A stretch of DNA of 64,000 nt. Source: CAWATZ01 sp963784995 (lineage in GTDB: Bacteria; Planctomycetota; Planctomycetia; Gemmatales; Gemmataceae). The stretch lies in assembly GCA_963784995.1 (NCBI GenBank), contig CAWATZ010000003.1:1612001-1676000 (forward strand), read 5' to 3'. Each line of letters starts with the position of its first letter. The stretch's first letter is position 1. Positions 63,784 through 64,000 of this stretch are shown here, one piece after another. The position numbers and the translations under genes were made by a program. The notes below the pieces were generated by a model. It did not search any database, was not told the origin of the DNA, and saw only the letters and a program-made list of their open reading frames with translations.

Positions 63784-63869
63784 CCGAGGGCGATCGCCCG
63801 GCGTGCCGGGCGGTATCGCGATCGGCGAGGTTGTTCCAGTCCGCCCGTGCGCCGGGCGATCGCCCTCGG
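63784..63869. repeat. inverted repeat with GCGATCGC cores
   Basis: Perfect 20-bp arms (63784-63803, 63850-63869; CCGAGGGCGATCGCCCGGCG) are separated by 46 bp. Each arm holds GGCGATCGCC. The rest of 63730-64000 shows no gene that I can support; the sequence is cut by the window edge. Confidence 0.75.
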
Positions 63870-64000
63870 AAGCGGGGCTGAAACAGCCTTCCCTGGGATG
63901 CATCGGACAGCAAACGCTCGGGCGGCGCAACGCCGCCCTTGGTGCAAGGCACCGGAGCTAGACCTGGCCCTCCAGAGACCCCTTCCTGGGGTCTGAGTGA

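Noticed and set aside
63784..63869. HIP1-like GCGATCGC motifs as a cyanobacterial signature
   Set aside because: Only two copies, both within one inverted repeat; the gene content is planctomycete.
63906..64000. Possible tRNA near the right edge
   Set aside because: I could not form an acceptor stem, anticodon loop and T-loop consensus; sequence ends at the window edge.

Overview
The window looks like one contig of a planctomycete, most likely Gemmataceae. It is GC-rich and dense in planctomycete families: DUF1501, DUF1552 and DUF1592 proteins, PVC-type cytochromes, a TIGR02996-type leucine-rich-repeat protein, ECF sigma factor plus Ser/Thr kinase-WD40 pairs, and the LEALE..R..P motif of exported proteins. 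This placement is inferred from protein families; there is no rRNA in the window. I found no tRNA, rRNA or CRISPR array.

Layout. 1-8.9 kb: the end of a complex I operon (nuoM, nuoN), a ferritin-like protein, TatD, DUF4058 and Uma2 proteins, a membrane-fused spermidine-synthase-like protein and tsaE. 9-21 kb: two related Ser/Thr kinase loci, each with the same promoter-like sequence and the same palindromic insert, flanking a peptide-maturation-like locus (PEBP protein with a leader, a small LVGG protein, a parvulin, and a cNMP-sensing C39 peptidase). 21-30 kb: a toxin-antitoxin pair, a large PVC-type cytochrome, a REP-associated transposase with three REP palindromes, a HEAT protein, a kinase and a His/Gln-rich secreted protein. 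30-45 kb: hybrid histidine kinase, rhodanese, moaC, a polyprenyl synthase, two more toxin-antitoxin pairs, TPR, DUF4349, LamG and MBOAT proteins, and a DUF1592/DUF1552 pair full of frameshifts.

45.6-56.8 kb is the most unusual part. Eight genes read leftward: a TPR protein, two P-loop ATPases, a small protein, a NYN-domain protein, a ubiquitin-like protein, an E2-like protein and a JAB-E1 fusion. Three unrecognised genes diverge from them across a 158-bp inverted-repeat element. The right half has visibly lower GC. I read this as a candidate conflict or defence island that joins a ubiquitin-like conjugation set to a TPR/dual-ATPase cassette. 56.8-64 kb returns to housekeeping genes: an LRR protein, a PhoU-like/Pit phosphate pair, a DUF1501 protein, an alpha/beta hydrolase and small unknowns.

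Single-base frameshifts occur in about fifteen genes, often at G/C runs, with otherwise conserved flanking protein. They more likely reflect draft-sequence errors than decay, and gene spans below are given across them. Long hairpins and inverted repeats are unusually frequent. All domain calls come from reading motifs, not from database searches.
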